From Syntrophothermus lipocalidus DSM 12680 (GTDB lineage: Bacteria; Bacillota; Syntrophomonadia; Syntrophomonadales; Syntrophothermaceae): DNA of 64,000 nt. Below are positions 36,002-45,825 of this stretch, one piece after another. The position numbers were made by a program, and so were the translations under genes. The DNA is taken from the NCBI RefSeq assembly GCF_000092405.1, contig NC_014220.1, positions 992,001 to 1,056,000 on the forward strand, given 5' to 3'. The notes under the pieces were generated by a model. The model made no database searches. It saw nothing but the letters and a program-made list of their open reading frames with translations, and was not told where the DNA came from. The first letter of the stretch is position 1; every line of letters starts with the position of its first letter.

Positions 36002-39000
36002 TTGGACTGGGAGCGTTTCTTGCGAGAAAAGCTGAGACTGAAGCCTAACGTAAATTGGGAAAGAGCTCAGTTGACCAAGGTTCAAGTTAGCTTGGGAGAA
36101 AGGCGCTGGGACATACATGTTAGGACAGAACGCCTTGTGCCTACGGCGGACCTGGAGCTGGTGGAAAGGCTATTGAAAGAAGAGATTGGGCTGGACGCCG
36201 AGGTCAGGCTCAACATCGCTCTGGTTGACGTCGAAGCATGTTTAACCCAAGTATTGGAAGCTAGAAAAAATGAGCTGCTCTCTTTCCTGGTGTCGGAAGG
36301 AATAGAAAAACCAAGTTTAGGTGATATTCACTGGAGGGTTAACGGTAGGTCGATTATTTTCGAGGTTGATGATAGTGAGAAATGGGAGGGGCTGCTGGCA
36401 AGGGACCTCGGGTCACTGGTATCTGAGTGGTTTAGACGTGAATACCGTTGGCAGGTAGTGGCCAAGTGTGTTTGCTCTGCCAGGCCATGGTCAGAGCAGG
36501 AATACCAGGAGGCTTCGGCCGAAGCTGCTGTTTCCGTGGCGAGTTTGTTGGCGGTGCAACCTCATTTGAACGGGCCGCGCAGAACAGTCCGGGGCTCATC
36601 CCGGCGGAAAACCGGTTCCGATGAAAAGCCTGTTCAAGGCACTCGGGCTACCATTGCAGAATTGACCGAGGGATTGCGCCAGGTAGTAGTTGAAGGAGAA
36701 GTGTTCGAAGTACAGCGGCGCCTGCTTAAGGATCAACGGCAACTGTTGACCTGCTACTTGACTGATTTTACAGACTCTATCATGTTAAAGTATTTTTTGG
36801 AGCCGGACGAGGATCTGCCTTTTAAGGAAGGCGATTGGATAAAGGTTCAAGGAGCTACTAGATACGACGAGTTTGAAAAAGAGTTGGTTTTGTCAGTCCA
36901 GGCCTGGGAAACGGCTCCCGTACCCAAGAGGGTTGACGATGCCTCGGAGAAACGGGTTGAACTTCATCTTCACACGGTTATGAGCACCCTTGACGGGGTA
37001 GTCAAGATAAAGGACCTGTTAGAAAGGGTAGCAGAATGGGGACATAAGGCGGTAGCGATAACTGACCACGGTGCGGTTCAAGCCTTCCCCGAGGCCTACG
37101 ATTATGCTAAGCTCAAGGGTATCAAACTGGTTTATGGAATGGAAGGGTATCTGGTCGATGATCTGAGACAGAAACAGGCCTATCACATTATAATCCTGGT
37201 GAGAAACCGAGAAGGGTTGAAAAACCTTTATCGATTGGTCAGCAAATCTCACCTGGAGGGTTTTTACCGTAACCCGCGCATTTTGCGAAAACAATTGGTC
37301 GAGCTGCGAGAAGGCTTGATACTCGGAACGGCGTGTGAAGCGGGGGAACTCATTACCGGTTACCTTCAAAACAAGAGCGATGATGAGCTCGAAAGGATAG
37401 CTTCTTTTTATGATTTCCTGGAGATTCAACCGTTAATGAACAACGAATTCTTGGTTAGGGAAGGACGGGTATCCTCGTTCGAGGATCTCATCCAAATGAA
37501 TCGCTACATAGTAGAATTAGGAGAAAGATTAAACCTGCCGGTCATAGCCACCGGAGATGTTCACTTCTTGGATCCCCACCACGAAGTTTTCAGGAGGATT
37601 CTGCAGGCCAACAAAGGGTATGAAGATGCCGAAGCCCAGGCCCCGCTGTATTTGCGCACCACAGGAGAAATGTTGGCGGAGTTTGCGTATCTAGGAAAGG
37701 AGAAGGCTTATCAGGTTGTTGTCATCAATCCTAATCGGCTAGTAGAAGGCGTAGAAGACCTGCAACCCGTGCCAGACGGCAACTTCTTTCCATCTATTCC
37801 GGGAGCTGAAGAAGAGATTAAAACTTTGGCTTGGGAAAAGGCTTACCAGATGTATAGCCGTCCACTGCCGGAGCTGGTCAGAGAGCGTCTTGAGCGGGAG
37901 CTCGCGGCCATCATAGATAACAAGTTTAGCGTGCTGTACCTGATTGCTCACAAGCTGGTGAAGAGGTCGAATGAAGACGGTTATCTGGTGGGATCACGTG
38001 GGTCTGTCGGGTCGTCTTTGGTTGCTTTTCTTATTGGAATAACCGAGGTTAACCCTCTCGTTCCTCATTATCGATGCCCGAACTGTTTTTATACCGAATT
38101 CGTAAATGATGGATCGGTTGAGTGTGGTGTCGACCTGCCAGATCTAACCTGCCCGAGGTGCGGGCAACGACTCGTTCGCGATGGACACGACATTCCTTTC
38201 GAGACTTTTCTCGGCTTTGAGGGAGACAAGATACCGGATATAGATCTTAACTTTTCTGGGGACTACCAGCCACGAGCTCACCAGTACGTGGAAGAGATAT
38301 TCGGGAGTGAACACGTTTTCAGGGCGGGTACGATAAATACCCTGGCCGAAGCTTCGGCTATTGGAATGGTAAAAAATTATGCGGAAAAGAACGGGCTTCA
38401 CCTACGCAAAGGCGAGGTGCTGCGACTAGCTAGGGGCTTGGCCGGGGTGAAGAGGACGACTGGCCAGCATCCCGGGGGGCTTATGGTGGTCCCGCGCGAG
38501 CGGGATGTACACGAATTTACGCCTCTGAACTACCCTGCCAATAAAGCGGAGAGCGGGATCATAACTACTCATTTCGATTATCACTCCATAAGCGAACGCC
38601 TAGTCAAGCTGGACATCCTTGGCCATGATGATCCGACCATGATCAAAGTGTTGGAAGACATGACCGGTTACCGGGCCTTGGATATTTCTTTGGATGACAG
38701 GGAGACTATGAGGCTTTTTTCAGGGGTTGAACCCCTGGGGGTTACCCCCGAAGCTATTAGATCCGCGGTAGGAACCTACGGCGTGCCGGAATTCGGCACG
38801 CGCTTCGTGAGACAGATGTTGGAGGTGACGCGTCCGCAAACCTTTGGGGAGTTGGTCAGAATCAGTGGTCTGTCCCACGGCACCGACGTCTGGCTCAATA
38901 ACGCACAGGAATTGATTGAGAATGGGACCGCGCCTTTAAAAGAAGTCATAGCGACTCGCGATGACATAATGACTTTTCTAATTCATAAGGGGATGGACAA

Positions 39001-39658
39001 AAAGCAGGCTTTTCGGATTATGGAGAACGTAAGAAAAGGAAAGGGCTTGGTACGGGAAGAGGTCCAAGCCATGCAGGAATACCGAATTCCTGCATGGTAC
39101 ATAGACTCCTGCCAGAAGATAAAGTACATGTTCCCCAGGGCCCATGCCGTAGCTTACGTTATGATGGCCTTTCGCATAGCCTATTACAAAGTCTATTACC
39201 CCCGGGAATTCTACGCGGCGTTCTTCAGCGTAAGGGCTGAGGATTTTGACGCCGAAGTGATCTTAGGGGGCTACGACAAGGTCAGACAACGGGTAGTCGA
39301 GATCGAAAAAATGAACAGCAACGCTGCGCCTAAAGACCGGAAACTCTTGCCTGTCCTAGAGGTGGCGTTGGAGATGTACGCGAGGGGATTCCGGTTTTTG
39401 CCCGTGGATTTGTTGCTTTCCGATGCTACTCGATTCTTGGTTACAAAGAAAGGCCTGCTGTTGCCGTTTTCGGCGTTGCCGGGGCTAGGGGAAAAGGCGG
39501 CCCTGAGCATTATAGAAGCTCGCAAGCTAGGGACGTTCGCGTCGATTGAAGACTTGCAGTTTCGGGCCGGTGTTTCCCGAGCTGTGGTCGACACCCTCAA
39601 GCGAAACGGGTGTCTGCACGACCTCCCGGAGACCAGCCAGTTGAGCCTGTTTGCTTAG
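36002..39658 (+). CDS. polC: DNA polymerase III PolC without the DEDD exonuclease insertion
   Basis: PolC is the Gram-positive replicative polymerase. The frame opens at 35951; TTG 36002 with GGGAGGA six bases upstream is preferred, giving 1218 residues, against about 1430-1440 for usual PolC. The OB fold is followed by the PHP domain (HLHT, TDHG). After YGMEGYLVDD (near 37150) the chain goes straight to QKQAYHIIILVRN, where other PolCs insert the DEDD exonuclease. The palm has PDIDLNF and KLDILGHDDPT. Zinc-binding CPNC...CPRC and a C-terminal QLSLF clamp motif are present. All expected PHP metal ligands seem kept. Confidence 0.95.
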   Translation: MDWERFLREKLRLKPNVNWERAQLTKVQVSLGERRWDIHVRTERLVPTADLELVERLLKEEIGLDAEVRLNIALVDVEACLTQVLEARKNELLSFLVSEGIEKPSLGDIHWRVNGRSIIFEVDDSEKWEGLLARDLGSLVSEWFRREYRWQVVAKCVCSARPWSEQEYQEASAEAAVSVASLLAVQPHLNGPRRTVRGSSRRKTGSDEKPVQGTRATIAELTEGLRQVVVEGEVFEVQRRLLKDQRQLLTCYLTDFTDSIMLKYFLEPDEDLPFKEGDWIKVQGATRYDEFEKELVLSVQAWETAPVPKRVDDASEKRVELHLHTVMSTLDGVVKIKDLLERVAEWGHKAVAITDHGAVQAFPEAYDYAKLKGIKLVYGMEGYLVDDLRQKQAYHIIILVRNREGLKNLYRLVSKSHLEGFYRNPRILRKQLVELREGLILGTACEAGELITGYLQNKSDDELERIASFYDFLEIQPLMNNEFLVREGRVSSFEDLIQMNRYIVELGERLNLPVIATGDVHFLDPHHEVFRRILQANKGYEDAEAQAPLYLRTTGEMLAEFAYLGKEKAYQVVVINPNRLVEGVEDLQPVPDGNFFPSIPGAEEEIKTLAWEKAYQMYSRPLPELVRERLERELAAIIDNKFSVLYLIAHKLVKRSNEDGYLVGSRGSVGSSLVAFLIGITEVNPLVPHYRCPNCFYTEFVNDGSVECGVDLPDLTCPRCGQRLVRDGHDIPFETFLGFEGDKIPDIDLNFSGDYQPRAHQYVEEIFGSEHVFRAGTINTLAEASAIGMVKNYAEKNGLHLRKGEVLRLARGLAGVKRTTGQHPGGLMVVPRERDVHEFTPLNYPANKAESGIITTHFDYHSISERLVKLDILGHDDPTMIKVLEDMTGYRALDISLDDRETMRLFSGVEPLGVTPEAIRSAVGTYGVPEFGTRFVRQMLEVTRPQTFGELVRISGLSHGTDVWLNNAQELIENGTAPLKEVIATRDDIMTFLIHKGMDKKQAFRIMENVRKGKGLVREEVQAMQEYRIPAWYIDSCQKIKYMFPRAHAVAYVMMAFRIAYYKVYYPREFYAAFFSVRAEDFDAEVILGGYDKVRQRVVEIEKMNSNAAPKDRKLLPVLEVALEMYARGFRFLPVDLLLSDATRFLVTKKGLLLPFSALPGLGEKAALSIIEARKLGTFASIEDLQFRAGVSRAVVDTLKRNGCLHDLPETSQLSLFA

Positions 39659-39700
39659 ACGGGTGTTTGTGCGGGCTTACGAACAAAACCCAGTTTTCGC

Positions 39701-39730
39701 TTGTGTGGAGAAGGGCATGTGTGGTATTAT
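39701..39730 (+). promoter_or_regulatory. Candidate promoter for the rimP-nusA-infB operon
   Basis: TTGTGT (39701-39706) and TATTAT (39725-39730) have an 18-bp spacer; a second -10-like TATAAC follows at 39731. A hairpin lies between this promoter and rimP. Confidence 0.5.
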
Positions 39731-39768
39731 TATAACCAGTAACGGGCGAGACAACATCGTTGAGAAGC

Positions 39769-39800
39769 AAAGAGTGGGTGACCCCACTCTTTCGTTTATT
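39769..39800 (+). terminator. Hairpin terminator in the rimP leader
   Basis: A 10-bp stem AAAGAGTGGG / CCCACTCTTT with loop TGAC is followed by CGTTTATT. Because it lies downstream of the candidate promoter, it may act as an attenuator for the nusA operon; it could also serve as the polC terminator. Confidence 0.7.
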
Positions 39801-39826
39801 ATGTGTGACATCAGAGGTGGTTTTCG

Positions 39827-40288
39827 ATGAAATCGAAGGGCGTGGTCGAGAGGGTAGAGCCGATTATAGAGAGGGAACTCGAGCCCGTCGGGATTGATGT
39901 AGTCGATGTTCAGTACAAGAATCAAGCGGGACGCTGGGTTCTGCAGGTTTTTATAGATAAGCCGGGAGGAGTAGATCTGGATACATGTCAGCAGGCAAGT
40001 GAGATCATTGGGCGAGCACTGGATTGGGAAGACCCCATTCCCCACAGCTATGTCCTGGAGGTATCATCTCCCGGTTTGGACCGGGTTTTGAAGAAAGACA
40101 AGGATTTTGAAAGGTTTACTGGGAAAAAGGTTACTGTGAAAGTCCGGGAACCTATAAATAATCAGAAGAACTTTAAAGGACTACTTTTGGGGCTGAGAGA
40201 TGGCAAAATCATGGTAGATTTAGGGGATCGGATTCTAGAGGTTCCCAGAACGGAAGCTCTTCAAGTAAGGTTAGTAGCTGAAATCTAA
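39827..40288 (+). CDS. rimP: Ribosome maturation factor RimP (YlxS)
   Basis: RimP assists 30S assembly. The 153-residue protein begins with VVERVEPIIERELEPVGIDV and contains GGVDLDTCQQASEIIGRALD and YVLEVSSPGLDRVLKKDKDF, the family hallmark. The C-terminal SH3-like part includes VKVREPINNQKNFKGLLLG. The start is ATG with AGAGGTGG. nusA follows after about 100 bp with no clear signal in between. Confidence 0.96.
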   Translation: MKSKGVVERVEPIIERELEPVGIDVVDVQYKNQAGRWVLQVFIDKPGGVDLDTCQQASEIIGRALDWEDPIPHSYVLEVSSPGLDRVLKKDKDFERFTGKKVTVKVREPINNQKNFKGLLLGLRDGKIMVDLGDRILEVPRTEALQVRLVAEI

Positions 40289-40390
40289 AGAATGAGGCTG
40301 TTAGGCGTGATGATTCGACAGGACAGTGTTGTAAGTATGTTAGTGCTGGAGATGCAATTAGCACCTGGATGGTAAGAGGAGGAAAAGCGG

Positions 40391-41443
40391 ATGTCTAGTG
40401 AATTAATCCAGGCGTTGGGCGAGATTGAGAAAGAGAGAGGTATACCCAAAGAAGTTCTGGTAGAGGCGATTGAGTCTGCTCTTAGAACGGCTTACAAAAA
40501 GAACTTTGGTTCTCTACAAAACGTAACAGTACAGATGGATATGGAAAGCGGCGAAGTGAAGGTCTATGCCAAGAAAACCGTAGCGGAAACAGTTAAGGAT
40601 GAGCGTTTGGAGGTGCGTCTTGCGGAAGCCCGCGAGATTTACCCTGAGGTTGAAATAGGCGATGAAATCGATGTAGAAGTAACTCCTGCCGATTTTGGAA
40701 GGATAGCTGCGCAAACCGCTAAGCAAGTGGTGATCCAAAGGCTGCGAGAGGCAGAAAGAAGCATAGTTTTTAACGAGTTTTCCAACCGGGCAGGCGAAAT
40801 CGTCACCGGGACCGTGCAGAGGGTGGAACAGAAGACAGTGATAATCAACCTAGGGCGAACAGAAGCCTTAATGGGGTCCCAGGACCAGATACCGAACGAG
40901 GCGTACGAGCCAGGACAAAGGATTAAGGCTTATATAAGCGAGGTTAAGAGAAGTGCTAAGGGACCGCAGATATTTCTTTCCCGGACTCATCCCAACTTTT
41001 TGAAACGCCTCTTTGAGTTGGAGGTTCCGGAGATTTACGAGGGGTTGGTCGAAATAAAGTCAATAGCCCGGGAGGCTGGTTCACGGTCTAAGATAAGCGT
41101 TTATTCGCGTAACGAGAAAGTGGATCCGGTCGGAGCTTGTGTCGGGCCCAAGGGATTGAGGGTGCAAAACATCGTCAGAGAGCTAAATGGAGAAAAAATA
41201 GATATAATAAAGTGGAGCCCGGATATCGAGCAGTATATTGCCAACGCCTTAAGCCCTTCCAAGGTAGTATCGGTAGAGGCGTCTGAAAGTGAAAAAATGG
41301 CGCGGGTGGTAGTACCCGACTATCAGTTGTCACTGGCTATCGGTAAGGAAGGGCAGAATGCTAGACTGGCGGCCAAGCTTACGGGCTGGAAGATAGATAT
41401 AAAGAGCGAGTCCCAGGTAGAAGCTGTAAGGGGAGGGATATAG
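40391..41443 (+). CDS. nusA: Transcription termination/antitermination factor NusA
   Basis: NusA modulates pausing and termination. Domains in order: N-terminal RNAP-binding (about 1-125, with ALGEIEKERGIPKEVLVEAI), S1 (about 133-198, including ETVTGTV-like GEIVTGTVQRVEQKTVIINL), KH1 and KH2 (PVGACVGPKGLRVQNIVREL and LAIGKEGQNARLAAKLTGWK). 350 residues; it lacks the C-terminal acidic repeats of E. coli, as in other Firmicutes. ylxR starts on the next base. Confidence 0.97.
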   Translation: MSSELIQALGEIEKERGIPKEVLVEAIESALRTAYKKNFGSLQNVTVQMDMESGEVKVYAKKTVAETVKDERLEVRLAEAREIYPEVEIGDEIDVEVTPADFGRIAAQTAKQVVIQRLREAERSIVFNEFSNRAGEIVTGTVQRVEQKTVIINLGRTEALMGSQDQIPNEAYEPGQRIKAYISEVKRSAKGPQIFLSRTHPNFLKRLFELEVPEIYEGLVEIKSIAREAGSRSKISVYSRNEKVDPVGACVGPKGLRVQNIVRELNGEKIDIIKWSPDIEQYIANALSPSKVVSVEASESEKMARVVVPDYQLSLAIGKEGQNARLAAKLTGWKIDIKSESQVEAVRGGI

Positions 41444-41713
41444 TTGCCCAAAGCCCGAAAAATCCCTCAGAGAATGTGTGTTGGTTGCCGTCAAATGAAG
41501 AACAAGAAAGAACTTATCAGGGTAGTAAGGACCCCTGATCTCCAAATAATCATCGACAAGACTGGGAAGAAATCTGGCCGTGGCGCCTATATTTGCCCTA
41601 ACTTGGACTGTTTTAACCAAGCGGTCAAAGGCAAGAGGTTGCAGAAGTCCCTAGAACACGAAATTCCGGACCAGGTTTTGGAAGAACTTAGGAGAGAGCT
41701 GGTGGAAACTTGA
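41444..41713 (+). CDS. ylxR: YlxR family RNA-binding protein (RnpM)
   Basis: This 89-residue protein has the YlxR hallmark RMCVGCRQMKNKKELIRVVR and the GRGAYICPNLDCFNQAVKGK block. YlxR homologues have been reported to bind RNase P RNA (RnpM). The start is TTG directly after the nusA stop, and the 3' end overlaps ylxQ by 4 bp. Its position between nusA and the L7Ae-like gene is fixed in Firmicutes. Confidence 0.95.
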   Translation: MPKARKIPQRMCVGCRQMKNKKELIRVVRTPDLQIIIDKTGKKSGRGAYICPNLDCFNQAVKGKRLQKSLEHEIPDQVLEELRRELVET

Positions 41714-42057
41714 GAAAAGACTTATATCAAGTGCTCGGATTCGCGCGCAAGGCGGGACTGGTTTCAGCTGGAACGATGGCAGCAAAGACCAGTCTTTTGA
41801 GAAGGCGGGCTCATCTATTGATAATGAGCGGTGATATTTCACCCAGAACCCGGGAGTCGCTCGTCAGTGCCTGCGAAAAATACCATGTTCCCTGGCGGGT
41901 TGTGGGCGACAAGTACAGGCTAGGTGCCAGCGTAGGCAAGGCATACCGGGTGGCGGTTACGGTTAACGATAAAGGTTTTGCCCAAACGATATTAGAACTG
42001 ATCGATGCAGAGGGGAACGAGGCTAATTTTACGGGGGTGGTTGAATGGCGAAAGTAA
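41710..42057 (+). CDS. ylxQ: L7Ae-like ribosomal protein YlxQ
   Basis: This 115-residue protein belongs to the L7Ae/L30e/S12e family that binds kink-turn RNAs. Visible are [20 protein letters not shown] near the start, [20 protein letters not shown] and [20 protein letters not shown]. It starts at TTG in the ylxR stop (TTGA overlap). It overlaps infB by 13 bp. The RNA target in vivo is uncertain. Confidence 0.93.
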   Translation: MRKDLYQVLGFARKAGLVSAGTMAAKTSLLRRRAHLLIMSGDISPRTRESLVSACEKYHVPWRVVGDKYRLGASVGKAYRVAVTVNDKGFAQTILELIDAEGNEANFTGVVEWRK

Positions 42058-44375
42058 GAGTTCACGAACTAGCAAAAGACCTGCACATATCCAGTAAAGA
42101 GCTAGTTGGGGTGCTTCAGGATCTGGGTTTGGACGTAAAAAACCATATGAGCACCTTAGAAGAAGAACAAGCCGAATGGGTTAAGCGTAGATTGGAGGAA
42201 AAAGCAGCGGGGGTGTCAAAAGATAAGGCTACTCCTGCCGGAAAGGGTAAAGGGGTGGGCGAAGCCAGAGAGGTGGCGAAACCACAAGAACAGCGGTCTC
42301 GTGATATGATGCCTGCGCGCAATCTGCCCGCCGGAAACGAAGTTGGCCGGCCAGTGAGGTCCCAACTTTCGGACCAGTCTAAAGGTAGCAGGAGACCTCA
42401 CGCTGCATCCGTTTCTGCCCAGCCGGGACCAACCAAACCTATCCCGGCAGCCCCACCTGAATCAGGGAAGGTTACAGCCCACGCAAAAGCCACCCCGCCG
42501 GTAAGAAAAGTTTCTCCCTTTGCAGGACATTCGGCTTTGGCTGACAGCAAGGTCAGGGACATAAAAAAGAAACCAAAGGCCAAGGGAAAGAAAAAGGAGC
42601 GCCGGAGGAACGAACTGGATGTGGCAACTCCTGATATCATCGTGATCCCGGAGACGATTACGGTAAGAGAGCTGGCAGAGAAGCTGAATCGTAACCCCGC
42701 TGAGATAATGAAAAAACTCATGGGTTTGGGAATAATGGCGGCGATAAACCAGACTATAGACTTTGAGACCGCAGAAATACTGGCGGCAGAATTTGATGTG
42801 GCAGTAGAAAGCGAAAAAACCGAGGAAGAGGAGCTTTTGCAGGAAATCGTGGATGACGAGGCTAACCTTGTGCCGCGGCCACCAGTAGTGACGGTCATGG
42901 GGCATGTTGACCACGGCAAGACTTCTCTGCTCGATGCTATCAGAAAAACCAACGTTGTTTCTAGCGAAGCAGGAGGTATTACCCAGCACATCGGTGCCTA
43001 TCAAGTAGAGATCGAGGGAGAGAAGATCACCTTCATCGATACTCCGGGTCACGAGGCATTTACTGCGATGAGGGCCAGGGGAGCTCAAGTTACGGACATT
43101 GCCGTGCTGGTAGTGGCGGCCGATGACGGGGTAATGCCACAAACGGTTGAGGCTATTAACCATGCCAAGGCAGCTGGGGTTCCTATTATCGTAGCCATAA
43201 ACAAGGTCGACAAACCCGACGCCAACCCGGATCGGGTCAAACAACAGTTAACGGAATACAACCTTGTGGCTGAGGAATGGGGCGGAGATACGATAATGGT
43301 GCCGGTGTCGGCTAAGACAGGTAAGGGCATCCAGCAGCTTCTGGAAATGATACTTTTGGTAGCTGAGATGAGGGAACTAGCAGCCAATCCTAACCGCCCG
43401 GCCGAAGGAGTGGTTATTGAAAGCAGGCTGGACAAAGGGAGAGGTCCAGTGGCAACAGTGCTGGTTCAAAAAGGAACCTTAAGAGTGGGTGACAGTATCC
43501 TGTGCGGTTTGACCTGGGGTAAGGTCAGGGCTATGGTGGATGACCGCGGGCAGCGGGTGGAGACTGCTGAACCTTCCTGCCCAGTAGAAGTTGTCGGGCT
43601 GGAAGAGGTACCTATGGCCGGGGATATTTTCCGGGTTGTGGATGAAAAGATAGCTAAACAAGTCAGTGCGATGCGCCTAGATGAGAAAAAGAGAGAAGAA
43701 CAGGCCAAGACTGCTAGGGTAAGTCTGGACGACTTGTTTAAGCAGATAAAAGAGGGCGAAGTCAAAGAACTGAACCTCATAGTAAAAGGAGATGTTCAAG
43801 GTTCAATTGAAGCTTTGACCCAATCCTTGCTGCGGCTGTCTACGGACGAGGTCAAGGTTAATGTTATACATTCCGGTGTGGGTGCGATTACCGAAACGGA
43901 CGTTATGTTGGCTTCGGCCTCGAAGGCCATAATCATAGGTTTTAACGTTAGACCTGACAGTAAAGCCCGTAAATACGCGGAGAATGAACATATCGATGTC
44001 CGGCTCTATCGGGTCATTTATGAGGCCATCGATGATGTTAAAAAAGCCATGGGAGGGCTGTTGGAACCAGAGCTGAGAGAAGTATTCCTGGGAAGAGCCG
44101 AAGTAAGGGCGGTTTTCAAAATACCAAAAGTGGGGAATGTGGCTGGGTGCTACGTGCAGGAAGGAAAGATTAACCGGAACGCTAGAGTCCGATTATTGCG
44201 CGACGGAGTGGTGTTGTTCGAAGGCGGTTTGGCTTCACTAAAGCGATTTACAGACGATGTGCGCGAAGTAGTTGAGGGGTACGAGTGTGGAATCGGTATC
44301 GCAGATTTCAATGATGTTAAAGAAGGGGATATCATAGAAGCTTACACCATAGAGCAAATCCCCAGGGAGCTTTAA
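42045..44375 (+). CDS. infB: Translation initiation factor IF-2
   Basis: IF-2 delivers fMet-tRNA to the 30S subunit. The 776-residue protein starts with an IF2_N domain ([20 protein letters not shown]), then a low-complexity linker rich in Ala, Pro and Lys, then a second IF2_N ([20 protein letters not shown]). GTPase motifs are GHVDHGKT (286-293), DTPGHEAF and NKVDKP. Domains II, III and IV follow, ending in [18 protein letters not shown]. It overlaps ylxQ. Confidence 0.98.
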   Translation: MAKVRVHELAKDLHISSKELVGVLQDLGLDVKNHMSTLEEEQAEWVKRRLEEKAAGVSKDKATPAGKGKGVGEAREVAKPQEQRSRDMMPARNLPAGNEVGRPVRSQLSDQSKGSRRPHAASVSAQPGPTKPIPAAPPESGKVTAHAKATPPVRKVSPFAGHSALADSKVRDIKKKPKAKGKKKERRRNELDVATPDIIVIPETITVRELAEKLNRNPAEIMKKLMGLGIMAAINQTIDFETAEILAAEFDVAVESEKTEEEELLQEIVDDEANLVPRPPVVTVMGHVDHGKTSLLDAIRKTNVVSSEAGGITQHIGAYQVEIEGEKITFIDTPGHEAFTAMRARGAQVTDIAVLVVAADDGVMPQTVEAINHAKAAGVPIIVAINKVDKPDANPDRVKQQLTEYNLVAEEWGGDTIMVPVSAKTGKGIQQLLEMILLVAEMRELAANPNRPAEGVVIESRLDKGRGPVATVLVQKGTLRVGDSILCGLTWGKVRAMVDDRGQRVETAEPSCPVEVVGLEEVPMAGDIFRVVDEKIAKQVSAMRLDEKKREEQAKTARVSLDDLFKQIKEGEVKELNLIVKGDVQGSIEALTQSLLRLSTDEVKVNVIHSGVGAITETDVMLASASKAIIIGFNVRPDSKARKYAENEHIDVRLYRVIYEAIDDVKKAMGGLLEPELREVFLGRAEVRAVFKIPKVGNVAGCYVQEGKINRNARVRLLRDGVVLFEGGLASLKRFTDDVREVVEGYECGIGIADFNDVKEGDIIEAYTIEQIPREL

Positions 44376-44459
44376 TATCGTCGTCGATTATGACCCTGAG
44401 AGTTTTCCGGAGAGTTCCAAGTAGACCGATGCAACTCCGATTTGTTGGGGGTGTTATGG

Positions 44460-44840
44460 ATGAGTTCTCGTCGCCAAGAAAGACTGGCTGAAGAAATCAA
44501 ACGGGGATTATCCGCTTTGTTCTTCGAAGGGTTGAAAGATCCGGGTATCGATCCGCGCGCGGTATCTATCACCAGGGTTGATGTGTCGCGGGACTTGAGC
44601 TACGCGCGGGTACACGTAAGCGTGCTAGGAGATGAAAAGAAGTGCCGGGATACGATGGCCGCTCTAGAAAGAGCCCGAGGGTTCATCCGTAGTGTGCTGG
44701 CGGGCGAGCTAAATCTCCGCCATGCTCCAGAGATCGTTTTTCAGATGGACAAGTCTATCGAGCACGGGGTTCGGATTGCGGCAATTCTAAACGAATTGAA
44801 AGCGCAAGAAAAGAGAGAGGATTCGGATGAGTCGGAGTGA
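44460..44840 (+). CDS. rbfA: Ribosome-binding factor A
   Basis: RbfA is a KH-fold cold-shock factor for 16S processing. The open frame begins at TTG 44442, but ATG 44460, with GGGGGTG six bases upstream, starts MSSRRQERLAEEIKRGLSAL, the family N-terminus. KDPGIDPRAVSITRVDVSRD and LSYARVHVSVLGDE follow, and the C-terminus has LRHAPEIVFQMDKSIEHG. 126 residues. B. subtilis has ylxP between infB and rbfA; it is absent here. nrnA overlaps by 14 bp. Confidence 0.95.
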   Translation: MSSRRQERLAEEIKRGLSALFFEGLKDPGIDPRAVSITRVDVSRDLSYARVHVSVLGDEKKCRDTMAALERARGFIRSVLAGELNLRHAPEIVFQMDKSIEHGVRIAAILNELKAQEKREDSDESE

Positions 44841-45825
44841 TGACTGGAGGGTGATAGCGGCGGCTATTGCTCAAGAACCAGAATTGGTGGTGACTGGACA
44901 TGTTATTCCCGATGGCGATTGTATCGGGTCCATGGTTGCTCTCTATCTGGGTTTAGCTGTTCTGGGCAAAGAAGTGGTAGCTGTTATAGAAGACAAGCTC
45001 CCGGAGACGTACCGGTACCTCAAGGGGTTCAATTCTATTAGGAGACCGGAGATGGTCGAGCGGTGGCCGGCAACCGTGATTTACCTGGACTGCTCGGATC
45101 CCGAGAGAGTAGGTGTCAAGACCTTGTCCTGTTTAAAGAACTGCGAAACGGTGATCAACATTGATCACCATCCCAGCAACACGTTTTTTGGTAACCTTAA
45201 CCGGGTGGAACCCGGAAAAGCTTCTACTGCTGAATTGGTTCTGGAATTGTTAGATGAAATGCAGGTTCCCATCGATCAGTCCATAGCGTCGGCCATATAC
45301 ACGGGCATAATCATGGATACCGGGTGTTTCCAGTACAGCAATACCCGCCCGGAGACTTTGAGGGCAGCAGCCCGGATGCTTGACCAGGGAGCGCAACTGG
45401 ATACCATTAGGAATAACCTGTTCGAGTCAAGACCAGTGGTCGAAGTGAAGTTGTTACAGCAGGCGCTGAATACCCTTTCCTTTACATCGGACGGTAGGAT
45501 AGCCTGGATGGTGTTAACCTACGAGGATATAGCCCGCCTGGAAGCCCAAGACTACCATTTTGAAGGGTTGATAAACTACGCTCGATTTATCGAAGGAGTC
45601 GAGGTAGGGCTGCTGTTTCGCGAGATCGAACCGGGTGTAATAAAGGTTGGGTTTCGATCGAAGGAAAAGGTAGATGTGAATTCGATTGCTGCTAGATTTG
45701 GAGGAGGCGGTCACGTCCGGGCTGCTGGGGCTCGCCTCGAGGGTGACATTGCCGACGCGTGCCACAGGGTTATAGAGGCGGTAAAGGAAGTGGTTACAGA
45801 TTGCAGAGATGTCACGGGTTTCTGA
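44827..45825 (+). CDS. nrnA: Bifunctional nanoRNase/pAp phosphatase NrnA (DHH family)
   Basis: The enzyme degrades oligoribonucleotides and pAp. DHH motifs are visible: VIPDGDCIGSMVALYLGL (motif I), YLDCSDPERVG, NIDHHPSNTFFGN (motif III) and TGIIMDTGCFQYSNT. The DHHA1 domain ends with FGGGGHVRAAGARLEG. 332 residues. Position between rbfA and truB is typical for this operon in Clostridia. Confidence 0.95.
   Translation: MSRSDDWRVIAAAIAQEPELVVTGHVIPDGDCIGSMVALYLGLAVLGKEVVAVIEDKLPETYRYLKGFNSIRRPEMVERWPATVIYLDCSDPERVGVKTLSCLKNCETVINIDHHPSNTFFGNLNRVEPGKASTAELVLELLDEMQVPIDQSIASAIYTGIIMDTGCFQYSNTRPETLRAAARMLDQGAQLDTIRNNLFESRPVVEVKLLQQALNTLSFTSDGRIAWMVLTYEDIARLEAQDYHFEGLINYARFIEGVEVGLLFREIEPGVIKVGFRSKEKVDVNSIAARFGGGGHVRAAGARLEGDIADACHRVIEAVKEVVTDCRDVTGF

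Noticed and set aside
37130-37200. Frameshift or assembly loss as the cause of the missing PolC exonuclease
   Set aside because: The frame is intact and both sides align directly with conserved PHP positions, so a clean domain absence is more likely.
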